Positions 42,686-53,127 are shown, numbered from the stretch's first letter. The stretch is DNA of 64,000 nucleotides from Candidatus Zixiibacteriota bacterium (GCA_034003725.1 JAVEYB010000002.1:78568-142567), one strand, 5' to 3'. Notes: a model not told the origin generated them from the sequence alone. Numbers and translations: made by a program.

Positions 42686-44053
42686 ATGGAAACGGTGGAC
42701 AGAACTCCCTACTCGAAGCAGATCACGTCGGGTCCGATCGTCCGGACGGTTTTTTCTCTGGCGGTGCCGGTAGTCGCCGGCATGCTCATGGAGTTCGCGC
42801 TTACGGTCACGGATTTTTTCTGGGTGGGAAGGCTCGGGGCGACGGCTCAAGACGCGATTACGTCCTCGATGGTCGTGCAGTGGACGGTGTTTGGATTTCT
42901 TTCGATCATCAGTATCGGACTGACGGCGCTGGTCTCCCGGTCGGTGGGGGCGGGCGACTATGACCGGGTACGGTTCTACATTCGCCAGGGGCTCTGGCTG
43001 GCGGTGGTTCTCGGACTGGTCATTACGGCGGTCGGATTTGCGGCTACCCCGCCGTTGCTTCGCATGATGAAGACCAGTGATAATACGCTGGTCCACGCGA
43101 TTCCCTATCTTCGCATCTTCTTCCTGACGACGGTGCTGTTCGCCCTCGTTGAGACGCACTACGCGATATTTCGATCTTCCGGCGACACGCGGACACCCAT
43201 GAAAGTTGCGGTTGTGGCCATTGTGGTGAACATGGTGCTTGATCCGCTGCTGATTCTCGGAATCGGCCCGTTTCCGGAGCTGGGGGTTGCGGGTGCGGCG
43301 ATTGCGACATTCGTGGCGGTCGGTGTTGCGGTGGCGGTCATCGGTTCGCAGATGCTCCGCGGGCGGCTGGGATATCGGGTCAGCGCTCCGTTTCCAAGGC
43401 GGCCGGATTTCGCAGCGCTCGGGAGAATCATGCGGATCGGAGCGCCGATATCGACACAGCAGGTTACGTTTGTTGTCGTCTACTGGTTTCTGATCGCGAT
43501 CGTGCATGAATTTGGGGAAGAGGCCGGCGCAGCGATGGGGATCGGCAACCGTATGGAGTCGTTCTCGTATTTGACCTGTTTCGGTTTTTCGGTAGCGGCA
43601 TCGGCAATGGTCGGCCAGAATCTTGGAGCGGGTCGCCCGGATCGCGCGGCGCGCTCGGCGTGGATGGCGACGGGGCTGGCGATCGCGCTGACGCTGTCCA
43701 TATCGGTACTCTTTTTGACGATCCCGTATCAGATAGTTTCCATCTTTTCCGACAACGAGCAGGTCAGGCTGATGGCCGCCGATTACCTGTTTATCCTGGG
43801 TCTTTCGCAGTTTACGATGGCATTGGAAATCGTCCTCGAGGGGGCGTTTGCCGGGGCCGGTGATACGGTGCCGCCCATGGTAGTGATGATACCGGGGGCG
43901 GTCGCCCGAATTCCGCTGGCCTATTACCTCGCCTTTACGCTGGACTGGGGAGTGAACGGCGTGTGGTGGACGCTGACGATTACAACTTCGGTGAAATCAC
44001 TCGTACTGGCGTACTGGTTCACGCGGGGCAAGTGGAAGACCAAGGCGGTCTGA
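42686..44053 (+). CDS. MATE-family efflux transporter
   Basis: A 455-aa protein with 12 predicted helices and the two-fold MATE repeat. Helix 1 carries FSLAVPVVAGMLMEFALTV. The gene's conserved blocks include TDFFWVGRLGA, LVSRSVGAGD, RSSGDTRTPM and the second-half GQNLGAGRPDRA and GAFAGAGDT. Such proteins export cationic drugs or metabolites in exchange for Na+ or H+. ATG 42686 is preferred over the longer frame from 42635. It begins 100 bases after the previous gene, possibly with its own promoter. Confidence 0.92.
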   Translation: METVDRTPYSKQITSGPIVRTVFSLAVPVVAGMLMEFALTVTDFFWVGRLGATAQDAITSSMVVQWTVFGFLSIISIGLTALVSRSVGAGDYDRVRFYIRQGLWLAVVLGLVITAVGFAATPPLLRMMKTSDNTLVHAIPYLRIFFLTTVLFALVETHYAIFRSSGDTRTPMKVAVVAIVVNMVLDPLLILGIGPFPELGVAGAAIATFVAVGVAVAVIGSQMLRGRLGYRVSAPFPRRPDFAALGRIMRIGAPISTQQVTFVVVYWFLIAIVHEFGEEAGAAMGIGNRMESFSYLTCFGFSVAASAMVGQNLGAGRPDRAARSAWMATGLAIALTLSISVLFLTIPYQIVSIFSDNEQVRLMAADYLFILGLSQFTMALEIVLEGAFAGAGDTVPPMVVMIPGAVARIPLAYYLAFTLDWGVNGVWWTLTITTSVKSLVLAYWFTRGKWKTKAV

Positions 44054-44096
44054 ATCCTTGTTGACCCTCTCGAACGCGCCCCGTTAATTTGCTACA

Positions 44097-45029
44097 ATGG
44101 AGCCCATTGGACTTATTGTCGCGCTCAATGGCCAGCGGCACCCTGCGCCGTTCGGCCATCCCGAGTCGGTCGAACGATTGCAGCCGGCGGCCGACTCACT
44201 GCGGCGACAGGAGGAGTTGCTTCCGCTTTCTATCACACCGCATGAGACTTCGGTGATCGATGCGGTGCACGGCTCCGATTTCCTGCAGCGGCTTCGGCGT
44301 TTTGCCGAGCAGGGTGGAGGGGATTACGACGCCGACACCTATGTGCAGCCGGGGTCATGGTCTGCAGCACTCGAAGCCTCGGACGCCCTGTTGAGCGCTG
44401 TCGACGCGGCGTTCGGCGGCGGACCCAGGAAGTCCATGGTGATCGCCCGGCCACCCGGACATCACGCCGAGACGGCGCGCGCGATGGGTTTCTGTCTTAT
44501 CAACCAGGTGGCGGTGGCGGCGCGATACGCGATCGATCACTGCCATGCCGAGCGAGTCGCAATCGTGGATTTTGATGTTCATCACGGCAACGGGACGCAG
44601 GAGATTTTTTACGAAGAGCCCGACGTGATGTACATCTCCAGCCATCAGTTTCCATTCTACCCTGGTACGGGTTGCGCGGAGGAGGCGGGCCGGGGCCGGG
44701 GAGAGGGGTACACGCGCAATTTTCCGCTTCGGGCCGGGGCGGGTGATTCCGAGGCACGATCGCTGTACGAGACGCAGGTCTGTCCCCTTCTCGAGCAGTT
44801 CCGGCCCGATGTGATTTTGGTGTCGGCGGGCTTTGACGGGCACCGCGACGACCCGTTGGCGGGACTCGAGTTTATCGAGGAAACATACAATCATCTTGGC
44901 TCGCTCCTGGCGGGGTGTGCCGGAACACGGTGCGCGGGCAGGCTGATTTCCTATGTGGAGGGCGGTTACAATCCGGTCGCGATGCGCGACAGCATTTTAT
45001 CATACGTGAGAGGACTACAGCAACAATGA
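44097..45029 (+). CDS. Histone-deacetylase-superfamily amidohydrolase
   Basis: A 310-aa arginase/deacetylase-fold enzyme. Zinc-site and charge-relay motifs are intact: RPPGHHAE, VDFDVHHGNGT, SAGFDGHRDDP and EGGYN. Bacterial members deacylate acetylpolyamines, acuC-type acetyl-lysines or other acylated amines; the choice cannot be made here. Its stop overlaps the start of the FAA hydrolase gene (ATGA). Confidence 0.92.
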   Translation: MEPIGLIVALNGQRHPAPFGHPESVERLQPAADSLRRQEELLPLSITPHETSVIDAVHGSDFLQRLRRFAEQGGGDYDADTYVQPGSWSAALEASDALLSAVDAAFGGGPRKSMVIARPPGHHAETARAMGFCLINQVAVAARYAIDHCHAERVAIVDFDVHHGNGTQEIFYEEPDVMYISSHQFPFYPGTGCAEEAGRGRGEGYTRNFPLRAGAGDSEARSLYETQVCPLLEQFRPDVILVSAGFDGHRDDPLAGLEFIEETYNHLGSLLAGCAGTRCAGRLISYVEGGYNPVAMRDSILSYVRGLQQQ

Positions 45030-45793
45030 AGAGTCGAATCGTGCGTTTCCAGCACGGCTCGGACGCTGCGGCGTACGGCCGAATCGAGAACGATCAGATT
45101 GTACACCTGGATGCGGCACCGTGGGACGGTGGTCGCGAGACCTCTGAGAGAGTCCGTACAGGGGACGTGCGGCTTCTTGCTCCGGTCGAACCGAGCAAGA
45201 TCGTGTGTATCGGATTGAACTATCACGCGCATGTGAAAGCGTCGTATTCCGCGGACGAGGCACCGGAGCGACCACTGATTTTTCTCAAACCACCGTCGGC
45301 GATCATAGCGCATGCCGAGAGAATCGTGCACCCCACGGTTTCACAGCGAGTGGATTACGAAGCGGAGCTGGGAGTAGTAATCGGCCGGCGGGCGAAGGAT
45401 GTCGCGGAAGCGGACGCCGATGATTACATATTCGGTTGCACGTGCGTTAATGACGTGACGGCGCGGGACCTCCAGAAGCCAGACGGTCAGTGGTCCCGTG
45501 CGAAAGGGTTCGACACGTTTTGTCCGATCGGACCGTGGATCGTGGAGGGTTTCGACTATGGCGACGTGCTCGTTGAGGGGATCCACAACGGGGAGGTCAA
45601 GCAGTCGGGGCGGACATCGCAGATGATCTTCAACGTACCGTTTTTGGTTTCGTACATTTCCTCGATCATGACGCTGATGCCCGGCGACATTATCTCGACC
45701 GGGACGCCGTCGGGCATAGCTCCCATGAAATCGGGCGACACGATTGTGGTGCGTGTGGAGGGGCTGGGAAGCCTTGAAAACAGTATGGCATAG
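45026..45793 (+). CDS. Fumarylacetoacetate hydrolase family protein
   Basis: A 255-aa FAH-fold protein. The metal ligands are in DYEAELGVVIG, with GCTCVNDVTARDLQ, KGFDTFCPIGP and the closing STGTPSGIA. Members include acylpyruvases, oxaloacetate decarboxylases and 2-hydroxyhepta-diene-dioate isomerases; a dicarbonyl acid substrate is likely. ATG 45026 overlaps the preceding stop by 4 bases; the longer frame from 44915 is rejected. It overlaps the next gene by about 20 bases. Confidence 0.9.
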   Translation: MKSRIVRFQHGSDAAAYGRIENDQIVHLDAAPWDGGRETSERVRTGDVRLLAPVEPSKIVCIGLNYHAHVKASYSADEAPERPLIFLKPPSAIIAHAERIVHPTVSQRVDYEAELGVVIGRRAKDVAEADADDYIFGCTCVNDVTARDLQKPDGQWSRAKGFDTFCPIGPWIVEGFDYGDVLVEGIHNGEVKQSGRTSQMIFNVPFLVSYISSIMTLMPGDIISTGTPSGIAPMKSGDTIVVRVEGLGSLENSMA

Positions 45794-47558
45794 CGTGCTT
45801 ACGGCGCTGCTGGTATGCGGGTCAGCCGCAGCATTCGAGAATCTCGCGGTAACGGCAACGCTCGATGTCGACAGCAGCCGAGTGACGGGCGTTATGTACG
45901 CCGACCGGGTTGAATTGCCGGCCGGCGACAGTATCCTCCACTTGCGTCTATATGCGAACCTGGCCTGCGGCGGGAGCGGGGATTCGGCATCTTCGACGGC
46001 GTGCGGGATCAGCATCGACAGCCTGATGGTGGAAGGGCACGAGTATTCGCACCTGATGGAGTATCATCCGGCGGGACTTTCGGTTGTGCTGCGTCGGGAA
46101 GACAGGCGGGAAACGGTACGGCTTCGAGTGGTTTTCCGGGTGGGGATTCCGTTCGGGGGACTCCGGTTGGGGCGTGATTCCGACCGCTTTCGGCTGGAGT
46201 GCTGGCTGCCGGTGCCTGCGCCTCGGTCGGCCCGGGGGTGGTTGATCGAAGACTATGCGGGCGGGCTGGGGGAGCCCGTCGGTGATCTGTTCAACTACCG
46301 GGCCGAGATTACGTACCCTGATACTCTTCAGTTGATTGCGCCGGGCGTCGTTTCGAAATCATCGATGGGTGGAACTACTGTGGCTGCAATCGAGATGGAC
46401 AGTTCTTGTGATATTCCGCTCTATTTCTCAAGCGGATATCGAGAGGACTCGTCACGTGTGGCCGGGACCAGTCGCAGGATATACTATCGGTCCGAGGATG
46501 CGTTTGCGGTGGACTCGATCGCCGGCTGGGTCGACTATACGCTGGAGTATATGTCCCGCGAAGTGATGCAGTATCCATTTGAGGAATTCGTGGTCGTAGT
46601 TGGGGCGTTCGATTTTTCGGGTGCGCTCGAACTGCCGCGTATGATCTGGATCCCGTCGTTTTCCGGCGGGGTCGTGACCGGCTGGCCGCGCGTCACGGTG
46701 ATTCACGAGGTGATTCACCAGTGGTTTTACGGGATCGTGGCGAGCAACCAGGCGAGTCATCCGTGGCTCGATGAATCGGTCACGCAGTATTTCGCGATGA
46801 GGATTAACGAGGCGATTGGCGGCGAGAGGGGAGATCTCGTGGATTACTTCGGGGTGCAAGGCGATTACCGGACGGTACTTCGGATGCAATCGAAGGCGGT
46901 GTTCGACTACGCGCGCATCGACCTCGCGTCGTCGGCCTATAAGCGGGACACCTATTTCGGGTCCGTTTACTGGAAGGGCAGTCAGGTGATGGCGACGCTG
47001 ACAGGTCTGATGGGGGAGGAGGGGGAGCGGTCATTCTGGCGGGAGTATGCGGGGGCACATGCATATGCGCGGCCGACACCGGAGGATTTTTTTCGCATGG
47101 CCGAACGGTACATGCCTTCGGCGGATACCGGGCTGGCCGAGCGGGTGATCGGAGTGATGGTTGAACCTGACTACGCGATACTGGAGATTGCTGTAGAACC
47201 AGCAGCCCAGGTCCTTGCGGACAGCGGGTTGTCCCCGGCGCCGTTGCTACGGAGCAGGGTGGAGTACGCCGTGCATCATCCGCTCAGGTCGCAGGTGCGG
47301 ATGCAGCTGGTGATGGATGATGGATCCATGGTTGACACGGTGGTATCGTCCCAGCCGGGCAGACACGAGGTGATTATCGAGCGAGGCGATCAGTATGTGC
47401 AACGGGCGGTCATTGATCCGGACACGGCTATCGTGATAGACCGGGACCTGACGAACAACTCGCTGTCGATTTCGCGCGAGAATTTCGGCGGATTGCGGCT
47501 CTGGTCCGGGTTGACGTTTTTGGTCGAGTCCCTGTTTTCGTATGTCTGGGGTTGGTGA
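45774..47558 (+). CDS. Secreted M1-like zinc metallopeptidase
   Basis: A 594-aa protein starting at TTG 45774, which yields a clean signal peptide (LTALLVCGSAAA); upstream GTG and TTG codons are alternatives. The gluzincin motif VIHEVIHQWFYG has both His ligands and the catalytic Glu, and the third ligand is Glu in HPWLDESVTQYF. The M1 substrate block, GAMEN in aminopeptidase N, appears as GALELP. It is shorter than typical M1 enzymes (850 aa) and lacks the long C-terminal helical domain. Activity is likely; an aminopeptidase role is inferred. Confidence 0.85.
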   Translation: MKTVWHSVLTALLVCGSAAAFENLAVTATLDVDSSRVTGVMYADRVELPAGDSILHLRLYANLACGGSGDSASSTACGISIDSLMVEGHEYSHLMEYHPAGLSVVLRREDRRETVRLRVVFRVGIPFGGLRLGRDSDRFRLECWLPVPAPRSARGWLIEDYAGGLGEPVGDLFNYRAEITYPDTLQLIAPGVVSKSSMGGTTVAAIEMDSSCDIPLYFSSGYREDSSRVAGTSRRIYYRSEDAFAVDSIAGWVDYTLEYMSREVMQYPFEEFVVVVGAFDFSGALELPRMIWIPSFSGGVVTGWPRVTVIHEVIHQWFYGIVASNQASHPWLDESVTQYFAMRINEAIGGERGDLVDYFGVQGDYRTVLRMQSKAVFDYARIDLASSAYKRDTYFGSVYWKGSQVMATLTGLMGEEGERSFWREYAGAHAYARPTPEDFFRMAERYMPSADTGLAERVIGVMVEPDYAILEIAVEPAAQVLADSGLSPAPLLRSRVEYAVHHPLRSQVRMQLVMDDGSMVDTVVSSQPGRHEVIIERGDQYVQRAVIDPDTAIVIDRDLTNNSLSISRENFGGLRLWSGLTFLVESLFSYVWGW

Positions 47559-47560
47559 AT

Positions 47561-48457
47561 ATGGCGACGGTTGCGGCGGGTTGGGCCAATTTTCGAGAGC
47601 ACGGACGACTGTGGCCGGCGTTGTACGCGGTCAAACTGATTCTCTCGCTTCTGTTCACGGCGCCGGTGTGGCTGGTGTTCGGCTACGGGCTGGAGCATTC
47701 CCGGGCGGGGACGCTGATCGAGCAGTCGTGGTCGCTGGATGTGATCGTAGAAATGATTGCGGCCCGGGACGGAGCGGCGGTGGCGTTTCTGGTGACTCTG
47801 GGGTCGTTTGTCGTTGCAGGATTTCTGATCCGTCAATTTCTCAACGGGGGGCTGTATGCGGTCTACCTGAAGGGGGCGGACGACCGGCGAGAGGGATTCT
47901 GGCGCGACTCAGGGGCAGGGTTTTTCAGTCATCTCGCCATCAGCGGAGTGATGTTACCGGTGTACCTGGTGCTCGTGTTTGTCGGGCATGCGGTTTCGGC
48001 GGTTGTTCCGGGCCGGCTTTTCGGATATTTTGGCAGCGAGTATCTGGCGTCGTCGGGGCTGCGGCTCGTGATTGTCGGGGCGTTCGTGCTTTTGGGGGTG
48101 GTGTTTTCGGAGGCGCTACGGTATCGACGGGCGGCCTGTCCCGGTGAGCCCTTTGGGGCTCTCGTGTCCGGGGCAGTCGACTTTGTTCGTTCGCGCGGTG
48201 TAAGAATGTATGGATATTATCTGTTGTTTTTCGTCCCGTTTGTGATCGTGTGGTTGGCGATGGAGGCCGGATCGCTGGGTGTTACCGGTGGCCTGCCGGG
48301 GCTCGGTGGAGTGCTGTTGGAGGCGGTGTTGTTTCAGATCAGTGCGTTTGTTCGGACCGGGCAGTCGCTGTTGTTCACGGCTACGATCGGCCGGCTGTTC
48401 CGTGTCACGTATCCGGACCTGTTCGCTTCGGCGCAGATGGAGTTGAGCCTTGACTGA
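47561..48457 (+). CDS. Integral membrane protein, about six helices
   Basis: A 298-aa protein with long hydrophobic segments near residues 20-45, 75-100, 130-155, 170-190, 225-245 and 260-280. It has no catalytic motif I recognise, and the pattern recalls uncharacterised multi-pass proteins of the glycerophosphoryl-diester-phosphodiesterase membrane-domain type. TTG 47552 and GTG 47555 are alternative starts. Coupled to the peptidase upstream and overlapping the AlaX-like gene downstream by 8 bases. Confidence 0.75.
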   Translation: MATVAAGWANFREHGRLWPALYAVKLILSLLFTAPVWLVFGYGLEHSRAGTLIEQSWSLDVIVEMIAARDGAAVAFLVTLGSFVVAGFLIRQFLNGGLYAVYLKGADDRREGFWRDSGAGFFSHLAISGVMLPVYLVLVFVGHAVSAVVPGRLFGYFGSEYLASSGLRLVIVGAFVLLGVVFSEALRYRRAACPGEPFGALVSGAVDFVRSRGVRMYGYYLLFFVPFVIVWLAMEAGSLGVTGGLPGLGGVLLEAVLFQISAFVRTGQSLLFTATIGRLFRVTYPDLFASAQMELSLD

Positions 48458-49640
48458 ACGCCTGTATTATACGGATCCGGCGCTGGCCGAGTTCGACGCG
48501 ACGATCACGGCGTGCGGGACTGAGGGGGGCCGGGTCTGGGTGGAGTTGGATCGCACGGCGTTTTATCCCGAATCCGGTGGACAAATGGCCGATCGCGGTG
48601 AGATCAACGGGGAGGCGGTGGTGGACGTGGTGGAGAGTGAAACCGGGGAAATACGCCACATTTTGCGGGAGTCGGTCGGCGAGACGGGCGGTATCGTGAC
48701 GGGTCGGATTGACGTCGAGCGGCGCTGGCGGCATCGCCAGCAGCATACCGCACAGCACATGATAAGCGCGCTGTTCGAGCGGATGTTCGGTTATGCGACG
48801 GTTTCCGTCCATCTTGGTGAAGACTATGGTGCGGTCGAGCTTGATACACCGTCGATTTCGGCGGAGGACCGTGACCGCGTGGAGCAGGAAGTGAATCGCC
48901 TGGTCCGCGCCAACGAGACGATCGAGATCATGATGGTCTCGGACGCGCAGGCATCGGAGCTTCCCTTGCGAAAGGCGCCGGAGCGCAGCGGCGTGATTCG
49001 CGTTATACGAGTCGGCGATCTTGACTGGTCCGCGTGCGGCGGTACGCATTGCGGGACGACCGCGGAAGTGGGAATAGTCAAGTTGGTCGGCACGGAGAAG
49101 CTGCGCGGTCACGTGCTTGTCAGGTTTCTGGCCGGGGTTCAGGCGTTGGCCGATTATCGGCGGCGATTCGATGTGACGGAGAAGGTATCCGGGATGATGA
49201 CCTGCGGAGTTTCCGATCTGCCGTCCAACACGGAGAAACTGCTGACGGAGAACCGGGACTTGAAACGCCGCCTCACGCTTTTGCAGCGGCAGTTGTTGCC
49301 GGTGAAAGCCGCCGAGCTCGTATCGCGGCAGTTCATGCACGCGGAGACGCCGATTGTGGTGGAAGAGATTGTCGATGTAGACAGCTCATTGGCGTCGGCA
49401 TTGGCCGGCGAAGTTGCCGGCGAGATCGGCGGCGTAGTCGCGTTGGTTGTCGACGGGCGGATGGTGCTTGCGGTGGGAGAGCATTCGGGTCGGCACGCGG
49501 GCCGGCTGGCGCAGGCGATCTGTGCCAAGACGGGTCTTCGCGGCGGCGGCGGAGTATCGGCCGCTCAGATCGGAGGCGTGGATTCAGCGACGTTGGAGAA
49601 ATGCCGGGCGGCATTTCTGGAGGCCCTCGAGAATGGGTGA
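48450..49640 (+). CDS. Alanyl-tRNA editing protein, AlaX-L type with DHHA1 domain
   Basis: A 396-aa stand-alone editing factor that removes serine (or glycine) from mischarged tRNA-Ala. The second-half editing fold has RTAFYPESGGQ, the zinc site HTAQH (about 99-103) and CGGTHC (about 196-201). The C-terminal DHHA1 domain ends in GLRGGGGVSAAQIGG. The catalytic core of AlaRS is absent. The start codon is TTG 48450, inside the previous gene; the stop overlaps lptD by 8 bases. Confidence 0.92.
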   Translation: MTERLYYTDPALAEFDATITACGTEGGRVWVELDRTAFYPESGGQMADRGEINGEAVVDVVESETGEIRHILRESVGETGGIVTGRIDVERRWRHRQQHTAQHMISALFERMFGYATVSVHLGEDYGAVELDTPSISAEDRDRVEQEVNRLVRANETIEIMMVSDAQASELPLRKAPERSGVIRVIRVGDLDWSACGGTHCGTTAEVGIVKLVGTEKLRGHVLVRFLAGVQALADYRRRFDVTEKVSGMMTCGVSDLPSNTEKLLTENRDLKRRLTLLQRQLLPVKAAELVSRQFMHAETPIVVEEIVDVDSSLASALAGEVAGEIGGVVALVVDGRMVLAVGEHSGRHAGRLAQAICAKTGLRGGGGVSAAQIGGVDSATLEKCRAAFLEALENG

Positions 49641-52600
49641 TGGGCGCCGGGTATACGGGCTGTTGCTTGTCGCTCTGGTGGTCGTACTGGCGGGAGCGGT
49701 GCACGGGCAGTCATCGCGTTTTTTCCTGCAGCATGCCGACCATCTCGAAATCGTATTCAATCCGGAAACGCACTATGTTTCAGGAAACGTCATATTCGAG
49801 ACGGGTACGGGGGTCATCTATTGTGATTCGGCAGTATGGCGCAAGGGGCACAGCGTCAAGCTGCGCGGCAACGTCATAATCGACGAGCAGGATTACCATT
49901 TGGTGGCCGATTCGGTTTCGTACAATCTGTCGACGCGCGAAGCGCTCGCACGGGGTTCGTATGTGGAGTTGTGGTCGCTTCGGGACTCGTTGTTTGCGAC
50001 GGGTCGGCACGCCTATTTCGATCGTGAGGGTGATTACTATCGGATGGAAGAACGCCCGACCATGCTGCTCAACTACCCGGACACGGCGGCAATGATCGAG
50101 GTGGTAGCCGACCGGATAGATTATGACACGCGTACGCAGACGGCGCAGGCCAGCGGCGAGGTGTCGATTACGGCGCAGGATATGAGCACCACCTCGGGGT
50201 GCGCCATTTTCGACCGCCGGGAGATGGTGCTCGATCTCTTTGATACGCCGGTGGCCCGCCGGCGGGAGTCGGTCATTTCGGGGTCGCTTATTTCGTTCGA
50301 CATGTTCGCGAACGTGCTGCGACAGATCGACGTGGTAGACTCCGCGCGGGGAGATTTCAAGGAGCCGCTGTCCGACGACAGCTCGCTATTCGACCAGTCG
50401 ATTCTCACCGGGCGACGGTTGATTATCGACTTCGCGGGCGGAGAGATCGACAAGGTGACCTGCTGGGGGCAGGCGTATTCGTGGTATTACCCGTCGGCGC
50501 GAGGCAAGCCGGAGCTCACCGAGAACAGCGTATCGGGCGATACGATCTACTTCACCACAAAAAACGAACGGTTGAGCAGGGTGGAGGTGATCGGCGGTGC
50601 GGTGGGGTCATATCTCAGCAGCACGATCGTCCAGACCGATTCGAGCACATCGACGGCGACCGACACGATAGATTACAACGCTTCGTACATTCGGTACAAT
50701 CTCGACGACTCCGTCATCACGCTGCTGCATACCTCGCACGTGACCTCGGGCGACGTCACACTCGACGCTCACCAGATCGATTTCTTCACCGATCAGCGGG
50801 TGATTCGGGCGTACTCGGCCGATGTCGTGTCCGACTCCGTTCGTGATGCGTACAGCCTGATTGCCACGCTGCAGCCAAACCCTATACCGGTGATTTTGAA
50901 AGACGGCGAGGAGGAGATCTTCGGGGACTTCCTGGAATACTCAATCGATACCGAAAAGGGGCGGATCGTCCGGTCCAAGTCCGACTACGAGACGGGTTTT
51001 TATTATGGCAATCGTGTGTTCCGGTCGACGAAAGACGTTTTTTATGTGGAGGACGGGCGGTATACGACGTGTGACGCGGAGGAGCCTCACTTTCATTTCT
51101 ACTCCAAGAACATGAAACTGATGGAGGACGACAAGCTGATCGCGCGGCCGGTCGTTTTCTATCTGGGGCGGCTTCCGCTTCTCGCGCTGCCGTATTACGT
51201 CTTTCCGCTGAAGAAGGGGAGGCACTCGGGATTTCTGCCGTTTACGTTCGGCAATTTCGAGCGGGGCGAGCGATATGTACGGAATGTCGGGTACTACTGG
51301 GCGGCGTCGGAATACTGGGACTGGCAGGGGGCAATAGACTATTTCGAGCGCGACCGAACAATCAATCTGTTCAGCAAGCTGACGTGGAACAAGCGATATA
51401 TGTTCAACGGGAATGCGACGTTGAATTACGCGAGGGAGACCGACTATTCACGCAGTACGACGCAGGAATTCAATCGCACGCGGTGGGCGCTGAAGGGAGC
51501 GCACAACCACGAGATCTCGCCGTCGTTTAGAATCGCCGCGAGCGGCGAGTACCAGTCCGACGCGACGTATTACAACGACTTTTCAACCGATCTGGAAGAC
51601 CGCCTGAATCGCAATACGCGTTCGGAGGTCAATTTCACCAAGCGGTTCGGCCCGCGCGTTTCGATATCCGGTAAGGCATCGCACGATGTCGATCTCGATG
51701 AAGAGTCGCGGGTGGACCAGCTTCCGACGGCGAGCGTGACACTGCCGTCATGGAACCCTTTCGGCCAGGGAATGAAAGACGCCTCCGGCCAGCTACAGCG
51801 GTCGTGGTATAATGAGATTGTCGTGACGTATCGCCCGGACTTTGTCAACTACTCGAGCCGTATAACGGTCGACTCGATCAAAAACCCGGTGTATGACGTG
51901 GTCGTGACTCCCCCGGATACGGTTTTCGACACAACGGTGGTAGACGACACGACGATCGTGATTGACACGACCGTGACACCCGGCGGCGTTGATTCCACCC
52001 TGCTGTCGCAGGATACGTTGTCTTACCGAAGCCGCAAGCAGTACAGCCGAATGAACCACACCATATCGGTCAGCGCACCGCAGAGGCTGCTGTCGCATGT
52101 TATTTTCAACCCGAGCATCAACTATCGTGAAACGTGGTTTAATTTGTACGAGACGGATCAGCTTCGGGCGGCGGGGCTCGATGCCGCGCAGTATCGCACC
52201 TACCAATACAGCTTCTCTGCAAACATGAATACCAAGGTGTACGGGACGGTGTACCCCAACGTGGCGGGGCTGATGGGTCTTCGGCAGGTGATCAGCCCCG
52301 GGCTGACGTATTCGTACACGCCGGAAGTGAATCTCCATCCGAAGGTGCGAAGCTATGCGGGCGGGGGAGCGGGAAGTGCGTCCACCAGTTCGGTGCTTTC
52401 GTTCAGCGTGAACCACCTGTACCAGGCCAAAGTCGCAAGCGGGGAAGCGGAACGTAATCTCGAACTGGTATCGATCACGCACGGGTTCAGCTATAATATC
52501 GAGAGACCTGAACGCCCGTTCTCGGATCTGAGCACGAGCTTCCAATCATCGGTGCTGCCCAATATCAATTTCTACGGGAATCTTCGCCACTCGCTGTACA

Positions 52601-53127
52601 GGCCGGGTACCGACGACCTGGACTTCTTCTCTCCGTACCTGCAGTCGTTTGATTTCAGCGCTTCAATGACGCTGGCAGGGCAATCTTCGCTGTTTGATCC
52701 CCCGGAGCGTTCGGCGCTGCCGGCAGGTGCAGATTCGGCATCGCAGCTGGCGCCGTCGCCGGCGGCAGGGTCGGTGGGGGGATCGCGGGGATGGAATCTG
52801 TCGGTGGCCTATACGTTTTCGGAGTCGGGGTATCACGGCGGCAACTACAACAAGCAAGCGTTTCTTCGGTTCAATCTTCGTTTCAACCTGACGCCGACGA
52901 CGGCGGTGGATTACTCACACTACTACGACTTTGGGCGGTCGCGGACAGTCAACAGCCAGGTGAGTATCGTCAAGAATCTGCATTGTTGGACGGGGACGTT
53001 TTTCTGGGTACCGGTCGGGTCCAACCGGGGATACGGGTTCCGGCTGTATGTGACTGCGCTGCCGTCAATTAAGATCGAGAATTCGGAAAGTCCGCTGTCC
53101 AGTTCGTACTTTCAGCAGTTTCGTTGA
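49633..53127 (+). CDS. lptD: LPS-assembly outer-membrane protein LptD (OstA/Imp), large form
   Basis: A 1164-aa protein with signal peptide (ending VHGQ), an N-terminal OstA/LptA-like beta-jellyroll (about 30-280), a C-rich link TTCDAEEPHFHFYSKNMKL and the conserved stretch RPVVFYLGRLPLLALPYY at the barrel entrance. A long beta-barrel with many aromatic-ended strands follows. It inserts lipopolysaccharide or a related glycolipid into the outer leaflet. It is longer than the 780-aa E. coli protein, mainly through the N-terminal part. ATG 49633 overlaps the editing-factor gene. No lptA or lptE is adjacent. A small hairpin (ACGGC/GCCGT) just after the stop is too weak to call a terminator. Confidence 0.9.
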   Translation: MGDGRRVYGLLLVALVVVLAGAVHGQSSRFFLQHADHLEIVFNPETHYVSGNVIFETGTGVIYCDSAVWRKGHSVKLRGNVIIDEQDYHLVADSVSYNLSTREALARGSYVELWSLRDSLFATGRHAYFDREGDYYRMEERPTMLLNYPDTAAMIEVVADRIDYDTRTQTAQASGEVSITAQDMSTTSGCAIFDRREMVLDLFDTPVARRRESVISGSLISFDMFANVLRQIDVVDSARGDFKEPLSDDSSLFDQSILTGRRLIIDFAGGEIDKVTCWGQAYSWYYPSARGKPELTENSVSGDTIYFTTKNERLSRVEVIGGAVGSYLSSTIVQTDSSTSTATDTIDYNASYIRYNLDDSVITLLHTSHVTSGDVTLDAHQIDFFTDQRVIRAYSADVVSDSVRDAYSLIATLQPNPIPVILKDGEEEIFGDFLEYSIDTEKGRIVRSKSDYETGFYYGNRVFRSTKDVFYVEDGRYTTCDAEEPHFHFYSKNMKLMEDDKLIARPVVFYLGRLPLLALPYYVFPLKKGRHSGFLPFTFGNFERGERYVRNVGYYWAASEYWDWQGAIDYFERDRTINLFSKLTWNKRYMFNGNATLNYARETDYSRSTTQEFNRTRWALKGAHNHEISPSFRIAASGEYQSDATYYNDFSTDLEDRLNRNTRSEVNFTKRFGPRVSISGKASHDVDLDEESRVDQLPTASVTLPSWNPFGQGMKDASGQLQRSWYNEIVVTYRPDFVNYSSRITVDSIKNPVYDVVVTPPDTVFDTTVVDDTTIVIDTTVTPGGVDSTLLSQDTLSYRSRKQYSRMNHTISVSAPQRLLSHVIFNPSINYRETWFNLYETDQLRAAGLDAAQYRTYQYSFSANMNTKVYGTVYPNVAGLMGLRQVISPGLTYSYTPEVNLHPKVRSYAGGGAGSASTSSVLSFSVNHLYQAKVASGEAERNLELVSITHGFSYNIERPERPFSDLSTSFQSSVLPNINFYGNLRHSLYRPGTDDLDFFSPYLQSFDFSASMTLAGQSSLFDPPERSALPAGADSASQLAPSPAAGSVGGSRGWNLSVAYTFSESGYHGGNYNKQAFLRFNLRFNLTPTTAVDYSHYYDFGRSRTVNSQVSIVKNLHCWTGTFFWVPVGSNRGYGFRLYVTALPSIKIENSESPLSSSYFQQFR

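Noticed and set aside
42254..43507. 417-codon minus-strand frame opposite the MATE gene and the end of the ACE-like gene
   Set aside because: It is Arg/His/Asp-rich, spans two genes on the other strand and is typical of antisense frames in GC-rich DNA.
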